A DNA stretch of 64,000 nt from positions 4,216,001 to 4,280,000 of the forward strand of contig NC_064234.1 of the NCBI RefSeq assembly GCF_023101765.2, read 5' to 3'. The translations under genes and the position numbers were made by a program. Origin of the DNA: Spodoptera frugiperda (taxonomy: Eukaryota; Arthropoda; Insecta; Lepidoptera; Noctuidae). Shown here piece by piece: positions 50,126 to 60,890 of the stretch; the stretch's first letter is position 1; each line of letters begins with the position of its first letter. The notes beneath the pieces were generated by a model, which searched no databases, was not told where the DNA came from, and saw only the letters and a program-made list of their open reading frames with translations.

Positions 50126-50404
50126 GTTAGTTAGTGAAGTAGAAATTAGTATAATTATATCAGTGTTAAGCAACTATTAGTTAGGTACCTACCTAATAAC
50201 AAGTACCTATTGTGCCTAAAAAAATACTGTGCAAGTTATTGGTTTTTTTTTACAATTTAACACATTCAACTGTTTAATACCAAACACTATCGCTACCCAT
50301 ATACCGTTTATCGTACTATATTGGACTTCAGGAGAAAATTTGTAGGATGGTTCAAAATACAATGTAAAAGTCCTAACCCTTAAGGAAAAAAAGATAATGA
50401 GGTT

Positions 50405-50465
50405 CAAGGCATCCCACGACACAGGAGAAAATCTACAGTAGGGATTTGGCTATTGTCAGCGAAAT
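50405..50465 (+). repeat. SINE family B tail
   Basis: AAGGCATCCCACGACACAGG, then AGAAAATCTACAGTAGGG. Confidence 0.35.
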
Positions 50466-51030
50466 TGTAAGTTTTATCATAATACATTTTCAGTTCGTAT
50501 TACTAGTAGCAGGTGCGGCGGTTCACTAGGAAACTCATACATTAGGAAACTGCCATATTGTTTACTAATAACGTAAAATATGTGTTACAGGCAACTGTTT
50601 TTTTACCATTTTGCATTAAAATGTCTACGTCTATAAGATCTCTCACAAACTGAATGAAATTAATATTAACTATTTAGGTACAGAGATAAATAATTATTAC
50701 GCGTATACATATTAGGAATATTGTCTATCTGTACCTACTACAAAATTAAGGCATTAAGCCCATAATTGAAATCATTATGTCATTTACATAATTCAGTGCA
50801 TACATAATTTTTAATTAGCAATCATTCAATATTTTAATGCCTTTTTTCTTTAGTAACACCAATAATCTTATATGAGGTCTTTTAAGGAATAAATTGTACC
50901 TACTTAATATACCTACTTATAAGATTACACGCTACATAAGCGTCATTTGACCACAAAAACGTTCACATGACACAATTTCAATATAACATATTGTATCGAT
51001 TATATGTATTGTTTTGACTATACCTAATTT

Positions 51031-51410
51031 CAAGGCTCGGATACCGGTTAAATTTTCAAACCGTTATTATGTACTTGTACGCAAAACCTTTACATTGGGT
51101 TTCGTTCGCGAAACCGGTTTTTTTAAACCGGTATTTGGAACAGTATTTTCATAAAGGTTTTTTCGGATTAACCGGTTTAGAGCAATAAAAACCGGTTAAT
51201 ACGACGCACATCAAAGAAACGCCGCGCGCTGTTTATATTATATTCAATAATAATATTTCGACGCCTGTACCGACATGCCCCTCGTCGAATAAACCGGTTA
51301 ATTTAGGTTAAAATAAAGTTCTTTAATGTTCACGTTCTTAAGAAAAGTTCGGAGGAAAACCGATATAAACCGGTATTAACCGGTATTTTTTAAACCGGTT
51401 CCGAGCCTTG
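51031..51410. mobile_element. hAT-type MITE with ACCGGT array
   Basis: Terminal inverted repeats start CAAGGCTCGG and end CCGAGCCTTG. The 8-bp duplication CCTAATTT sits at 51023-51030 and 51411-51418. The 8-bp duplication and TIR style fit the hAT superfamily. Interior: nine ACCGGT cores, with perfect AACCGGTT at 51112, 51170, 51190, 51292 and 51393. No coding capacity. Confidence 0.88.
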
Positions 51411-51928
51411 CCTAATTTATACCATAAATCAATCAAACCTAACTATAACTATGTGTTGTATTATTTCATTCATAGCCCTCCTGTATGGACAGCCTTCGAT
51501 CGTTTATTTGCGGTCAGTATCAAGTTATATTATTTTACATTCATTGGAAGATCTGCGGTTTGTATCTTTTTTCTCTTTCCCTCATTTTCCATAGACCAGA
51601 GATAAAGGAATAGACAATAATATTGGCGCGAATTATTAATTAGAGAAACCTTTTTCATCTTGTTCTTGTATTATAGAAATAGTAAATACTGTGAATGAAA
51701 GAAGTGCCTAAAAAAGTAAGTATCTATGTATATTTTCTTTGTAGAATTAGATACGACTCTTGACGGTGAAGGGCAGGTACGAAATAATGTTGTGATAAAT
51801 TACATACCCAACCAAAAAAATGGTAGGTAATATTAAACGAAATAGTCTGAGAGTAATGTTCAACACTGGAAGCTGGATACTTTTATGTATCTACCTAGGA
51901 TTATACACAAATAGTGAAGTAATTTTAA

Positions 51929-52213
51929 GAGCCATGCTTCGGCACGAATGGGCCTGTTCTACCGGAGTGATACCACGGCCTCACAGAAAATCGGCGTGAA
52001 AACACAACGCAAGCATTGTTGCGTTGTGTTTTGTTGCGTGAATGAGGTTGCCGGAGGCCGAATTGTCCCCCTTCCCAATCCCCGATTCCCTAACAACCCT
52101 TAAATTTCTAACCCCTAAAGGCCGGCAACGCACTTGTAACGCCTATGGTGTTTCGGGACTTCATGAACGGCGGCGATTGCTTATCATCAGATGATCCGTC
52201 TGCTCGTTTACGT
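51929..52213 (+). repeat. Family E repeat
   Basis: GAGCCATGCTTCGGCACGAA...GGCCGGCAACGCACTTGTAA...TCATCAGATGATCCG. Confidence 0.72.
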
Positions 52214-52596
52214 ATATATCGACTTAGTTATAACATAAAAAAAGATTTAAATCTAGTCTTCACAATGAATTTATAATCTATATATATAAAAATCAATTGC
52301 TATTCCTTTGTCTCGCTAAAACTCGAGAACGGCTGGACCGATTTGGCAAATTTTGGTCTTGAATTATTTGTAGAAGTCCAGGGAAGGTTTAAAAGGTGAG
52401 AAAATATCAAATAATTGACGGAAAAACCCTAAAAACTGCCCTTTCCTTTATCCCATACAAACGTTTTCTAACTAATACGTAGAGTCAAATTGAGCTTTAT
52501 TGCTATTAGATAAAGTTCATTGTTGGATAAATGCTATTGGATACTAAAAAACAAATGCTATTGAATAAGTGTGCGTTGGAGACTTGGAGCACAGAA

Positions 52597-53483
52597 TCCC
52601 TACTAATATTATAAATGCGAAAGTAACTCTGTCTGTCTGTAATTACGCTTTCAAGCCTAAACCAGTGAACCGATTTGGATGGAATTTAGTACTGAGATAG
52701 AATAGACCTTGATACTTTTTATTGCAAAAAAAATAGCGGAGAATGGGTAAAAATAAGGGATAAATGGTCATATGGAAATTCGTCATTTTAAAAGCTGTAA
52801 CAGTAAAACTTTGTATTTAGATACTTAATGAGGAACGAAAGCACATGGTCTACTTTTTATTGCAAAAAAATAGGGGAGAGTGGGTAAAAATAGGGGATGA
52901 ATGGTCATATGGAAATTCGTCATTTTTAAAGCTGTAACAGTGAAATTTTGTATTTAGACACTTAATGAGGAGCGAAAGAACATAGGCTACTTTTTAATAA
53001 AAGGGTAGAAGGCGTAGTAGCCTATGTTTGATAGAGGAGATTAATGTTTGCTTGAAAATTCGTCATTTTCGTTAATACGTTGCCTGTGGCTTCACTCGCG
53101 TTCGATTCTTATACACACATACTTATTTAAATCGCCAATATCCCTACTACCATACTAATGTTATGAATGCGAAAGTAATCCTGTTTGTGTTGAGGTTACG
53201 CTTGCACGAATGTTTTTTTTATTTTGGAATATAACAACGAAACAATGTATTTTTTTATTGATAGGCAATATTTAGGAAATTAAAGGATAATAATATAGAT
53301 AACCTTGGCTACTTTTCATCATGATTATAAAATAATGAATCGGCGGTCGTGGTTTCTTTGGAATACATATCTTTAAAAATGCTAACAGTAACATATTCTC
53401 AAGTAATTCACATTTGAGATGACATACGGCAGCATTTTGACCACTAACACCACTACGCGGACGAAGTCGCGGGCAAAAGCTAG
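52597..53483 (+). mobile_element. Helitron fragments with a 138-bp tandem repeat
   Basis: The Helitron 5' end TCCCTACTAATATTATAAAT is at 52597, a second 5' start lies near 53143, and the 3' hairpin with GCAAAAGCTAG ends at 53483. Inside, a unit beginning TACTTTTTATTG repeats at 52713, 52851 and partly at 52988 (period about 138 bp). Confidence 0.65.
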
Positions 53484-54287
53484 ATTCGATAAATTTTCAT
53501 TTGTACATGTCAAATATTTGTTGTTTCTAAATTCAAATTCTGTAAATAATGATTGACATTTATGCATAAACTATGAAAAGGGTGAATAAACAATTGTCTG
53601 TATTTTTTTTAATCTATTGAAAATGTTGAAAACTGCATTAAGCATTAATAGAAATTCCTCAAATATTAATTATGCGTGCGTTCAGAAATAATGACAATTA
53701 TCAACAGTTACGCGTGTGTTCAGAAATTTATTTTGTGTAAATTAAAGTTTCTATTCACGTTTTCGAACAAACGATACTCTTTCAATATAGTCTATTGGTG
53801 TGAATGACATTGACATTCGTATTGCGCGTTTTTTAAAATATGCAAAATTAAATGTATATTTTTCAATATTTCTGAGAGATTATCTTAATATTTCTTCGAG
53901 TTTTAAAGACTAAGAAGATTTTTATTTGCTAATAAGTGTTTGTTAATCAAAGTAAGTTCACATCTTCATTATTGCTTTTTAGTAACTTTTGGTGACTACA
54001 CAATACTTCAATTTGGTATACACGGTTATGCAGAAAATCTATGAGAGCTTTTTATTTTCAGTTGGAATTTCGTTTTTAACAATGCTACCAACCAGACGTA
54101 CAAGCTTAGGCCGCAGAACTCGAAATACGGCAAGTCAAAGAAATATATCGCACTAGTAGTACAATACTGTCGTAACTCAAAATTGGTCGAATTTGACTTA
54201 TCATTATAATCAAACGTAAAATTAAATTCCCCACAAGTCATTAAAACCGTCGTTAGGATCATGCAAGAAATGAATAATAGATGGCGC

Positions 54288-54429
54288 TATAAGACATTAT
54301 TCGTGACTGACCAGTCGTCAGACTCGCCTCGTTCGATATTGCGTCATCTTTAGTCGCGACAAACGGTGATCGGGGAAGCACGTGTCGCTGGGCGCAATAT
54401 TTCGAGTTGCAGCGTTATTACTGGATCAG
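54288..54429 (+). promoter_or_regulatory. TATA/Inr-like promoter and CpG-rich leader exon inside the transposon
   Basis: TATAAG at 54288 lies 25-32 bp upstream of initiator-like CCAGTC (54311) and TCAGAC (54318). About 110 bp of CpG-rich sequence without any ATG follows and ends at a donor CAG|GTATGT (54429/54430). This differs sharply from the AT-rich interior of the element. Confidence 0.45.
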
Positions 54430-54972
54430 GTATGTAATTTTATAGTTTTATTTTGAATTAATACACTATTGCTGATTTTAACCTAAACATGGCATTGTTG
54501 TGATTTCTAATTATTACACTATTGGTGAATTAAACAAGCAGTATTTAAAATAATATTTCTACTTATGACGCTATAATTGACTCAGTTAGTAGTTTTTGAC
54601 ATGATACAGTTTTGTTGAATTATACCTTTAGGGCGATTTTTTGTATAGTTAATAAACGAATTAGTTAAAGTATCTATTTGAAAATTGAAGTATATTAACA
54701 GTTCTATCGAATGTGTAGCAGTGTAATGAGAAAAATGCTCATTAACTATAGTATTTCGTAAAATTTAGAGTTATTACAGTCTTTGTGACATGCATGCATC
54801 AAGCATGCGTAGGTATTTGTAAATAAATCTACTTCGGGCTTAAAACGTATTCGAGCAGGATTTACGCGTGTTTATCGTTAGTCTCACCCTGCAGGGCGGT
54901 ATTGTTATAGCATTTGCATACGTTCAAGTATATATTTATTTCAATAAAAGCTTATTTCATTGTAGATTCAGT

Positions 54973-55095
54973 ATGCATCGTGGGCGACTACTTGTTACTA
55001 TGGCAACCAACACTACGCGTCAACTTCCGGAAAAAGAAAATGAGGAACCTGTTCCGAATTCATCACCGTCAATTTTTGTGCAATTACGTCTATAA
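54973..55095 (+). CDS. Candidate 40-codon ORF of a two-exon transcript in the transposon
   Basis: If the donor at 54430 joins the acceptor TTTCATTGTAG (ends 54965; 536-bp intron), the first ATG of the spliced RNA is 54973, with A at -3. It encodes 40 residues beginning MHRGRLLVTMATNTT. An internal ATG (residue 10) has a still better context, ACTATGG. The peptide is polar and acidic in the middle (EKENEEPVP) with no signal peptide or known domain. AATAAA follows at 55189. It could be a truncated captured host gene, a remnant of the element's own gene, or a non-coding transcript. Function unknown. Confidence 0.33.
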   Translation: MHRGRLLVTMATNTTRQLPEKENEEPVPNSSPSIFVQLRL

Positions 55096-57513
55096 AAGAC
55101 TACTTAAGTATAAGAGTAAATTATAAGTTTCTATTGTTTTTGTTTTCTATGTTTGGAAGATTTATTTTGTTAAAACAAAGTGTTTCAAAATAAATAGTAT
55201 ATCTTGTTATGTATGTAGGTAACTATTAAGAATTACTGTTTTGGTTTTGAAAGGTTTATTTTCGAAATGTTTTAACTACTTTAAGCATGGGTACACAAAG
55301 TACAAGTACAAATATTGCAATTTTTATCTATTTTTTGTCAATTACAGCCCTTATAAGAATAATCTGGTTTTATTATTTACCTAACCCCGCTAAAAATTGA
55401 AAGAGTTTGAATAAAATGTAAATAAAACCCTGAGAATCAGATTTCAGTATTGTTGTAAGTCCAATAAATAACTTAAAACCGTCAAGAAAATTAATAATTC
55501 AAACTGTTGTAACACAAAATTTGTCAACAATAATGATATAACTAAAAATAATATTCTATTTTTAACATTGTGATTTCAAAAAGACAGTTTTAACTAAAAA
55601 AATCTTAATAACTTCCTTACCAGTATTTTTTTTTATTATTGGTAAAGACACAATATATTTAAATTAATTTACAAAACACATAAAGTATTGATGTTATTGG
55701 TACCTGTAATAGAAAGTGCACAACACGTTTTTCGTTGATTCTGAAAAATGTACTTTTTTGAGTTACGACAGTATTGTATTACTAGTGCGATAAGAGCAAA
55801 TCAAACTGATGAGCATCGCGAAGCGCGAAATGAACTTGAACTGAATCGATATCAAGATAGAAATGTTGTGTTTAATCCCCACAAAGCTGCATTCAGTTAT
55901 AATGTGGCAATTGATTACAGTTCAGAGCAAATTGTTGCTATTGGACTAATGAACATTGTGTGTCCACATTGGGATTGAAATTAAAAAATTAAGCCTCTGG
56001 ATTGTGTTGCGCCAGCGGCCAAGTCAAATTGACGCCATTGGTACCGCCACCAGAGCCACTACATTCATTGGTTCATTTTTTGACTCATATCCAGCAGTAC
56101 AATAATTGCTTTCAAATGACATCATTCGGGGCAACAAAAGTTATACGAGACAATTTTTTGCCCACTTTTAGCAAGTAAGTATAATGGCAAACGTTGTTTT
56201 TTAGTTTTAAAACCATGTAGCTGGTGCAAAATATGTCGAGTCAGTGATGTGTTTATTTTGTAAACAATAAATCAAATTACTAATAATAGTCTATAATCCG
56301 AAGACTTAATCAGCAACATTTATAACATGTTGTATTTTATAGTGGCATGAGCAAGATGTTCTTGGTAAAGCCTACTACCTAAAGCTGCCGTGGTAGGCTG
56401 TTTAATGTCGAGGTTAAAAGTAGTTTTAATTTGAAATCATGTAAAGTATAGATTGTGGCAGTATTTTGCGAGCCACATGGTGGTACAATTTGCTATACAA
56501 TTGCCTGTATACATATTTATATTCTTGCAGATTCAGGGATTCAAATATATCATCAAACAGGTTCCTTATTGCCAGTGCCTGTTGAAGACTATACATTTTT
56601 GCAAATATATTTTATGGACAATTCAGCAAGAAAAGTCGATCAGCGTTGCGCACACAACAACTCAGTAAAGAGATCCATTGTGATGAACAACTTCAAACAT
56701 TTTTCCTTCAACACAATGAATTAGTTGCATTAGACCGATGCATTAGACATTCACAAATGCATTAGACCGCATGCCATCAGATAATCACAAAATTGTCATC
56801 AGAGCCGATAAGGCGCCTGCAGGACAGTGAAATGATTGAATCCTATGAAATAAACACTATTATGAAAATATATTTTGTTTTTTTTTTTAAATTCATAAAG
56901 CCCTTTTGAGGTATAGTGAGATCAGGAAGTTATGGATTCATTTTTATATGGAGGATATTTATAGATTCCAATTCAAATTGAATAGGGACTCATACATAAC
57001 TCAGCTATACAAAATAAAGTAGAGCATCATTGCTACGCGAAAGCGGTACGAAGTTCGCTGGGTCAGCTAGTAAGTATAATAATAATCTTCCTTACAATAA
57101 TCTTCCTTCCTTATCAAAAAACTTTTCTGTTAACACATGTCATGATCAGAGTCACGTCATACATACGTCACTGAGTCACCGAAGCACTAATTGAGGTTCT
57201 TTAAATTCATAGTGAGTTTAAAACGACAATAATCATTATCTTTAGTACTCTATTGATACCATAGATGCACCATGGCAAGGGCGCTATGCGTTTATAATGA
57301 ACAGCTTCAGATCTAACTACACCATATTTAGATTAGAGATATTTAGATAGGTACCTATCTCATTGTTTCATTTAAATTAAGGCCGTAAAAATAATTAGAT
57401 AAATATTTCATTGTTTCATTTAAATTAAGACCGTAAAAATAATTAGTCAAAGTTGATATTCAGTTTGTAAATAGGGTCTGTTTGTCAATGAACTAACTTT
57501 GTCCACATAAACT

Positions 57514-57628
57514 GCCGTATTCAGAGACATTTAATGATTACTTAAACCATTCCTTAGTAACGATTTTGTTCCGAAAACAGTTGCTGAGGACCGGGATAAG
57601 TAACCATTAAACGACTCTGAGTATGGCG
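57514..57628. mobile_element. Foldback MITE M3, second copy
   Basis: GCCGTATTCAGAGACATTTA...CTCTGAGTATGGCGG, same length (115 bp) and core as 43482-43596. Confidence 0.7.
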
Positions 57629-58775
57629 GAAAGAGTAATAAGGTTTATCATATTTTTAACAATGGGTAACGAGCATTATTTTCAGTAGTACAATTTAACT
57701 AAGAATACATTATACCTAGGTGCCGATAACAGGTCACTGTACCATTTCTAATCAAATCAAAGGCGAGCAAAAGAAACCTTAGATCGATTGATTTTATTAC
57801 ACATACCTACTATTGGACGTCACATGTACGTATACATTGATCATGACGAATGCAAAATGGAAAATGGTATCTACAAAAAAATATACTGTTATAATAACTA
57901 TCATGAGACATACCTACTAAATTGACTAAAAATAACGGTTAACTGCTCATGATGAAGAGTCCCTCTGTGTCTGTGACTCGAAACTAGTAGAGCTTTTCTC
58001 CATTAATTTACTTGAGTAAACCGTTATTTTTGTTAATTTACAAAAAAAAAAATCTCCAAAAATATTGCATATTATTAAGGGATCGTCGTACAAAAACAAT
58101 GGTGTTTGTTTCATGGAAAACATTTCTCAACTGACCTAAAAAAATTGTTATACTTAGTTTTGTTTGACTTCTGATTGTGGCAGCATCCCTTTGATCTTTG
58201 TTTGTTTATTTGGACCCGCTTTAGTCAAATGACCTTATGAATCGAAATGGCACGCATGTCAAAAATAAAAATCAAAGGTAACTTGAGAAAATTGGTCAGT
58301 TTTTCATAATTTTTGTTTTGTTGGATTCCTTTTAGTCTAATAAAACAAAGATTATTGTTTGTATAAGTTTGGGTAGTGGCTAAACAACAATTCTTTATGA
58401 GATTAAAATTTTTTTATTTTATGTACTACTGAAACTGAAACTAATTCTGCTTCCGTGTTTTATTTCGATATACTTAATCCCTTTTCACATTGAAAAATAT
58501 TAGAGTGTAGAAGGGGAGGGATGATATGAAGTTGGTTAAGACCAGGGACATGAACAGGAACAGGGACATAATAGTTAGGTATAATGTCACATAATGCATT
58601 GTTATTCTATATACGTTTTTGGGCGCACCTAGGTACATAAGTGTAAATACCTAAGTACCCTAATCAAGTAGGTGATATAAGTTCATGTACAAGTATGTGG
58701 GGTTCATTCCTTATACAGTACAATACTTTTGAAAGAACGTCTGTTATCATTGACAATATTGTTTATTGTTTCATC

Positions 58776-58855
58776 GATACTAATATTATAAAGTTGAATA
58801 GTCTGTTTGTTTAAAATATTAATAGTTTAACTTATGAGTAGGTTCACCACTGAAT
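58776..58855 (+). mobile_element. Helitron 5' fragment
   Basis: A|TCGATACTAATATTATAAAG then TTGAATAGTCTGTTTGTTT, truncated. Confidence 0.45.
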
Positions 58856-59187
58856 TGCTCTTTTCACATTCAATTATTTTTGTTATGGCAAGATTTTCAA
58901 ATTATCTTCTCATCTACGTATTGGTAACTATTTATTGTATCGGAAAATTCTTTGAAGACAAATATGTATCATAATATAAATTGATAGTACATTATTATCA
59001 AGTGCCTATTGCGTAGCATACTCTAGTATGGTGTGGATTACCATTGTATTAAAACAATGATCATCTGGTAGTTAGCAGCAATAAAAGATACAATAAAATG
59101 ACCTCCTCCAAGCGGTGCTACCTAAGTTTGAGATTGGTAATAAACTGGTATAAATGGTCAGATAAGTAGTACCTGCAGGTACTTATT

Positions 59188-59404
59188 CAGGGTGTAAACG
59201 GAACGCTCCCAAACGCCGCAAACACGTGATAATAAAAACACGAGGTTTATTTATAATGAATTGAATGTTTATTTTATGTAATAATAGTTGTAATCAACTG
59301 CTTAAAGGTTAATGTTGAATAAATAACAGGAAAACAAAAACGATACAAATTAAAAAACAAAAAAATATTACAGCGTTTTCCGGGAGCATCCCGTATACAC
59401 TCTG
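59188..59404. mobile_element. TIR MITE (CAGRGTGTAWACGG ends) in AdoR intron 1
   Basis: CAGGGTGTAAACGGAACGCT at the left; the right end is the complement of CAGAGTGTATACGGGATGCT. It lies 98 bp inside the intron following the AdoR exon. Confidence 0.65.
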
Positions 59405-59502
59405 TATATTGTTGGTACTAACCAAGTACAATTATATAATCTAGGACCCTGTATCCTAGGAAACTGATATTAAACAATAAATCCTTACACTTAGGTACTC
59501 AC

Positions 59503-59935
59503 CAATAGCTGTCCTGGTGCGCACGTTCCTTGAGTAACACATCGGATGCAGGATAGCCCAGTAACGATCAACCGAAACACCCACCAAACAAAAGATACTA
59601 ATAGTGCACAGCATCACTAACAATGAAACAGTGAATAAACACGCGTGCAAGTTCCGTGGCTGGCCCACTGATGCGAGGATCGCAAACGGTATGCCAAGTA
59701 GACCGACCAAGAAGTCTGCCACGGCCAAAGACACAATGTAATAGTTAGTGCGGCGTCGCAGTCTGCGCTCACGACGGAACACATAGATCACCATAGCGTT
59801 CCCCACGACCGCCACCAGTGCCACCAATATTTCGAAAGTTGTGTACGTCGCATGGAGTTCAGGTGTTGGAGTACGGTGAGGAGCCGACGCCACCGTCGAC
59901 ACCTCCGGCAACATATCCTCCGTGGTGTCCGTCAT
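59503..59935 (-). CDS. AdoR: Adenosine receptor (class A GPCR), first coding exon, partial
   Basis: The ATG at 59935 opens 144 codons plus one base, ending at a perfect donor (ATTG|GTGAGTAC). Reading on past 59503 only translates intron. The extracellular N-terminus is about 30 residues long with no N-glycosylation sequon. TM1 is about 32-54 with Asn46 in VVGNAM. TM2 contains SLAVAD with Asp74 and ends in GIPFAI. TM3 starts near Cys99 (NLHACLF) and closes with the G-protein switch DRY at 123-125. The blocks LRRRTNYYIVSLAVAD, PRNLHACLFTVSLL and SRNVRTRTAI are those of insect adenosine receptors, which couple extracellular adenosine to G-protein/cAMP signalling at the plasma membrane. TM4 to TM7 must lie on later exons at lower coordinates. 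I saw no exon resembling them between here and 44.7 kb, so the intron is very long or the rest lies outside the window. Confidence 0.93.
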
Positions 59936-60189
59936 CGCTTACAAATGTCCGCAACGAGGATAACTTAAGCCACCACTTCCGTTTAAAATTAATCGCACAT
60001 TCATTGTATTGTTGAGAAGTTTTACACTTTTCTGGAATGCATCCGGAAGCGGCATAGTTGCCGCTATATCCTTTGGTTTTGGAAGAAGTATCATATTGAT
60101 ATAAAAGAAGACTGCCGTGAATATACGATCAAGTTCGTACGATCAAAATGTTAACTATTGAGTTGAAAAGTATTAACAGTCAATCGTAT

Positions 60190-60380
60190 TCGGAACACAA
60201 GTGTCCGCGGACGAAGCGAGCGTGTCCCGCTCGTGAGGCGTGCTTCCCATCACTGCGGGCGCGAATTGGCGCGAAACCGCGGCGACGACGGACGGCGGGC
60301 GTCCCGACGCACGCCCTACGCCGACGCGCCTAGCACTTGTTGCGACTCACGACCGCCACCACCTGCCCTTGAAATGGGAG
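60190..60380 (-). promoter_or_regulatory. CpG-rich 5' leader/promoter region of AdoR
   Basis: About 190 bp of CpG-dense, GC-rich DNA stands out from AT-rich surroundings, 250-450 bp upstream of the AdoR start codon. It contains several short open frames in both directions, all explained by base composition. Most likely it is the untranslated first exon and core promoter. The exact start site is not determined. Confidence 0.5.
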
Positions 60381-60534
60381 TCAGGTTCACGTTGATCGCA
60401 CCACATCAACTACTAAGTTAATGTTGGTTTAATTTAATCAACTCAACCTGTCATATGAATAACTAACTAGATACATTCGTAAATAAGTTAGTAGTTACTT
60501 ATGATAGTTCAGTTACTAAGTTTATGCTGCTAAG

Positions 60535-60640
60535 TACCAAGTCGCGGGCTCTATTCCCGTACGGAACAATTTTTATATTTGTGTGATATCCAAAAATTAT
60601 TGCTATGGGTTTAAGTATGACGTGGATACCCGGTAGGAGC
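60535..60640 (+). repeat. SINE family B fragment
   Basis: AAGTCGCGGGCTCTATTCCCG followed by family B body words, immediately upstream of the AdoR leader. Confidence 0.45.
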
Positions 60641-60890
60641 ATTCTAAAATACCCTCACGCTCGACAACAAAACACAATCTTAACCATTGTGGTAGACAAC
60701 AAATTCTTACCGATCGACAATACCGCATTCTTACGAATAGAATCTTGACTCCGTGTCGTTAAATGGATATACGAATTTTTCCTGAGCGAATTCCCAAAGC
60801 ATCAAACTAAGGTATTACCGTTTTATTGTATTCCAGATGGCGCTAATGTTGTGCAAGGTCTGCTTGTCCAATCTCTGTAGCTGTAAAAAA

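Larger units (their letters stand above)
54148..55790. mobile_element. TA-flanked inverted-repeat transposon inserted in the Helitron ORF
   Basis: The ends are about 35-bp inverted repeats, TCGCACTAGTAGTACAAT... and the complementary ...TACTAGTGCGA, flanked on both sides by TA (54146-54147 and 55791-55792). Taking out the element with one TA gives an uninterrupted Helitron reading frame (RNI-RANQ), so both boundaries are well supported. Length 1,643 bp. No transposase was recognised inside. The TA duplication fits Tc1/mariner-like integration, but the terminal sequence is not the usual CAGT type. Confidence 0.78.
54082..56835 (+). pseudogene. Helitron Rep/helicase N-terminal region, interrupted and frameshifted
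   Basis: The frame begins at ATG 54082 (MLPTRRTSLGRRTRNTASQ...), is broken at 54147 by an inserted transposon, and resumes at 55793 (RANQTDEHREARNELELNR). It continues through a block with NPHKAAFSYN, AIDYSSEQIVAIGLMN and VCPH, where Helitron N-terminal zinc-finger residues are expected, then (frame changed) CASGQVKLTPLVPPPEPLHS and QQYNNCFQMTSFGATKV up to about 56165. After a gap of about 360 bp it goes on with YHQTGSLLPVPVEDYTFLQI and, after further damage, DRMPSDNHKIVIRADKAPAG to about 56835. The order and wording are those of Helitron replicase N-termini. The Rep catalytic motifs and the helicase are absent. Several frameshifts and stops make it non-functional. Confidence 0.85.
52277..57070 (+). 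mobile_element. Decayed autonomous Helitron with nested insertions
   Basis: The 5' end at 52277 is TCTATATATATAAAAATC, preceded by A. The 3' end is CTAG at 57067-57070 followed by T, with a GCGAA...TTCGC stem-loop just upstream. These are Helitron hallmarks (TC...CTRR, insertion between A and T). Between them lie smaller Helitron pieces (52597-53483), Rep/helicase N-terminal coding relics (54082-56835) and an inverted-repeat transposon (54148-55790). Assigning both ends to one element is inference. The helicase and most of Rep are deleted. Confidence 0.6.
57072..59187. other. AdoR intron or intergenic
   Basis: Foldback M3, a Helitron scrap and a diverged relative of M7 (about 57970-58025, GACTCGAAACTAGT) lie here. 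A 41-bp direct repeat (ATTTCATTGTTTCATTTAAA...) is doubled near 57360-57440. No further AdoR exon was seen. Confidence 0.4.

Noticed and set aside
59456..59502. Extension of the AdoR frame past 59503
   Set aside because: A perfect splice donor precedes it, and the extra residues do not resemble TM4 of adenosine receptors.
59818..60421. Plus-strand ORFs over the AdoR exon and its leader
   Set aside because: They are antisense shadows and CpG-rich sequence with few stop codons; the minus-strand GPCR frame is clearly the real one.
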